DNA of 19,860 nt, taken from Bdellovibrio sp. Its GTDB lineage: Bacteria; Bdellovibrionota; Bdellovibrionia; Bdellovibrionales; UBA1609. The stretch lies in assembly GCA_003694355.1 (NCBI GenBank), contig RFKI01000001.1:1-19860 (forward strand), written 5' to 3'. The notes under the pieces are model-generated. The model was not told the DNA's origin and did no database searches. It saw only the letters and a program-made list of their open reading frames with translations. How positions within the stretch are numbered: the stretch's first letter is position 1; each line of letters opens with the position of its first letter. Below, piece after piece: positions 19,323 to 19,860 of the stretch. A program made the position numbers and the translations under genes.

Positions 19323-19742
19323 ATGACAGAACTGGATGTTCGTTGGAAACAGCGCTTGGAGAATTTAAAAAGAGCCTATAATGAGTTAAAAGAAGCTGTT
19401 CAGCTTAGTCAAACAAGACCTCTAAGTAAGTTGGAAAAACAAGGACTTATTCAAAGTTTTGAATACACCCATGAGTTGGCTTGGAAGACTTTAAAAGACT
19501 TCTTTAGTGCACAGGGGAATACCCAGATAACGGGCTCAAAAGATGCTATTCGAGAAGCCTTTAAAGCTGGTCTTATTCAAAATGGACAAGAATGGATGGA
19601 TATGATTGTTAGTAGAAATTTGAGTTTTCACACTTATAATCAGAAGGTTGCCGATCAAATTACCGAAAAAATAGTGAATGTTTACTTTGAATTATTCTCT
19701 GACCTTATAGATACTTTAAGTTCAAGAGAGTTAAATGTATAA
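19323..19742 (+). CDS. HEPN-type nucleotidyltransferase-partner protein (HI0074/HepT-like)
   Basis: A 139-residue all-helical protein of the NTase substrate-binding (HI0074) family: FEYTHELAWKTLKDFFSAQG and DAIREAFKAGLIQNGQEWMD, then SRNLSFHTYN. The last block contains R98-x4-H103-x-Y105, the HEPN motif RX4HXY. In the MntA-HepT toxin-antitoxin systems the Arg and His are required for RNase toxicity, and the Tyr is the residue AMPylated by the partner. The adjoining gene is such an MNT-type nucleotidyltransferase and overlaps by eight bases. It could be an active toxin or the milder HI0074-type partner; sequence alone does not settle this. Confidence 0.88.
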   Translation: MTELDVRWKQRLENLKRAYNELKEAVQLSQTRPLSKLEKQGLIQSFEYTHELAWKTLKDFFSAQGNTQITGSKDAIREAFKAGLIQNGQEWMDMIVSRNLSFHTYNQKVADQITEKIVNVYFELFSDLIDTLSSRELNV

Positions 19743-19860
19743 AAAATATGATATAAAACAGTCTGGTTTATCTAAAGAAGTTGTTCAAAAAATAAGGTCC
19801 TGTTTCCCTTCGTTTAAAAATATTCTAAAAGTTATTTTATTTGGATCTCGTGCTAAAGGC
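19735..19860 (+). CDS. MNT-family nucleotidyltransferase, N-terminal part (cut by window end)
   Basis: The reading frame opens at ATG 19735, inside the end of the HEPN gene, and is still open at the window edge after 42 codons. VILFGSRAKG at the end is the GS-x-A/K nucleotide-binding motif of minimal nucleotidyltransferases (MNT/MntA, HI0073). The catalytic DxD would lie just outside. With the HEPN partner it forms a toxin-antitoxin type pair in which MntA modifies and silences the HEPN protein. Confidence 0.85.
   Translation, partial: MYKKYDIKQSGLSKEVVQKIRSCFPSFKNILKVILFGSRAKG

Overview
The window is AT-rich DNA from a Gram-negative, motile bacterium. It has both an LPS-heptose enzyme and the outer-membrane L-ring (FlgH) and periplasmic P-ring (FlgI) of a Gram-negative flagellum, and it carries FliW next to CsrA. 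I infer a Bdellovibrio-like member of the Bdellovibrionota; this rests on gene content and style, not on a database match. TTG start codons are frequent (the propeller lipoprotein, dapF, flgG, flgJ).

Layout. (1) 1-2163: a 256-base leader, then a lipoprotein made almost entirely of about 12.5 near-identical 43-residue propeller/Asp-box repeats, ending in a hairpin terminator. (2) 2161-5798: housekeeping genes. ung (minus) and a DUF1820 gene (plus) diverge from back-to-back promoters and both look leaderless. dapF and a [2Fe-2S] ferredoxin follow, then a small secreted protein that converges, stop against stop, on a lytic transglycosylase (minus). (3) 6013-15770: a flagellar cluster that starts at a clear sigma-54 (-24/-12) promoter: flgF, flgG, flgA, flgH, flgI, a 200-base non-coding segment, flgJ (rod-binding plus degenerate LytM), flgM, flgN, flgK, flgL, csrA, fliW. 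(4) 15900-18578: a secreted FlgT-like protein behind a possible sigma-28 promoter, rsmE, an RDD membrane protein and rfaE2. (5) 18610-19860: an OsmC-family protein (minus) and the start of a HEPN/MNT (HepT-MntA type) toxin-antitoxin pair, the second gene cut by the window end.

The most interesting part is post-transcriptional. The gap between flgI and flgJ (about 10367-10550) reads like a CsrA-binding RNA. It has five short hairpins carrying GGA in or at the loop, enclosed by a roughly 15-bp closing helix that runs straight into a poly-T terminator, with a possible promoter in the last codons of flgI. csrA and its protein antagonist fliW lie 4 kb downstream in the same cluster. CsrA-type sites (GGA in a hairpin loop plus GGA in the Shine-Dalgarno) also appear in the leaders of flgK, csrA itself and the propeller lipoprotein. 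Together with flgM (anti-sigma-28) this suggests a compact circuit: sigma-54 for hook-basal-body genes, FlgM/sigma-28 for late genes, and CsrA controlled by both FliW and an in-operon RNA. This is inference from sequence patterns and needs folding statistics, homologue covariation and RNA data.
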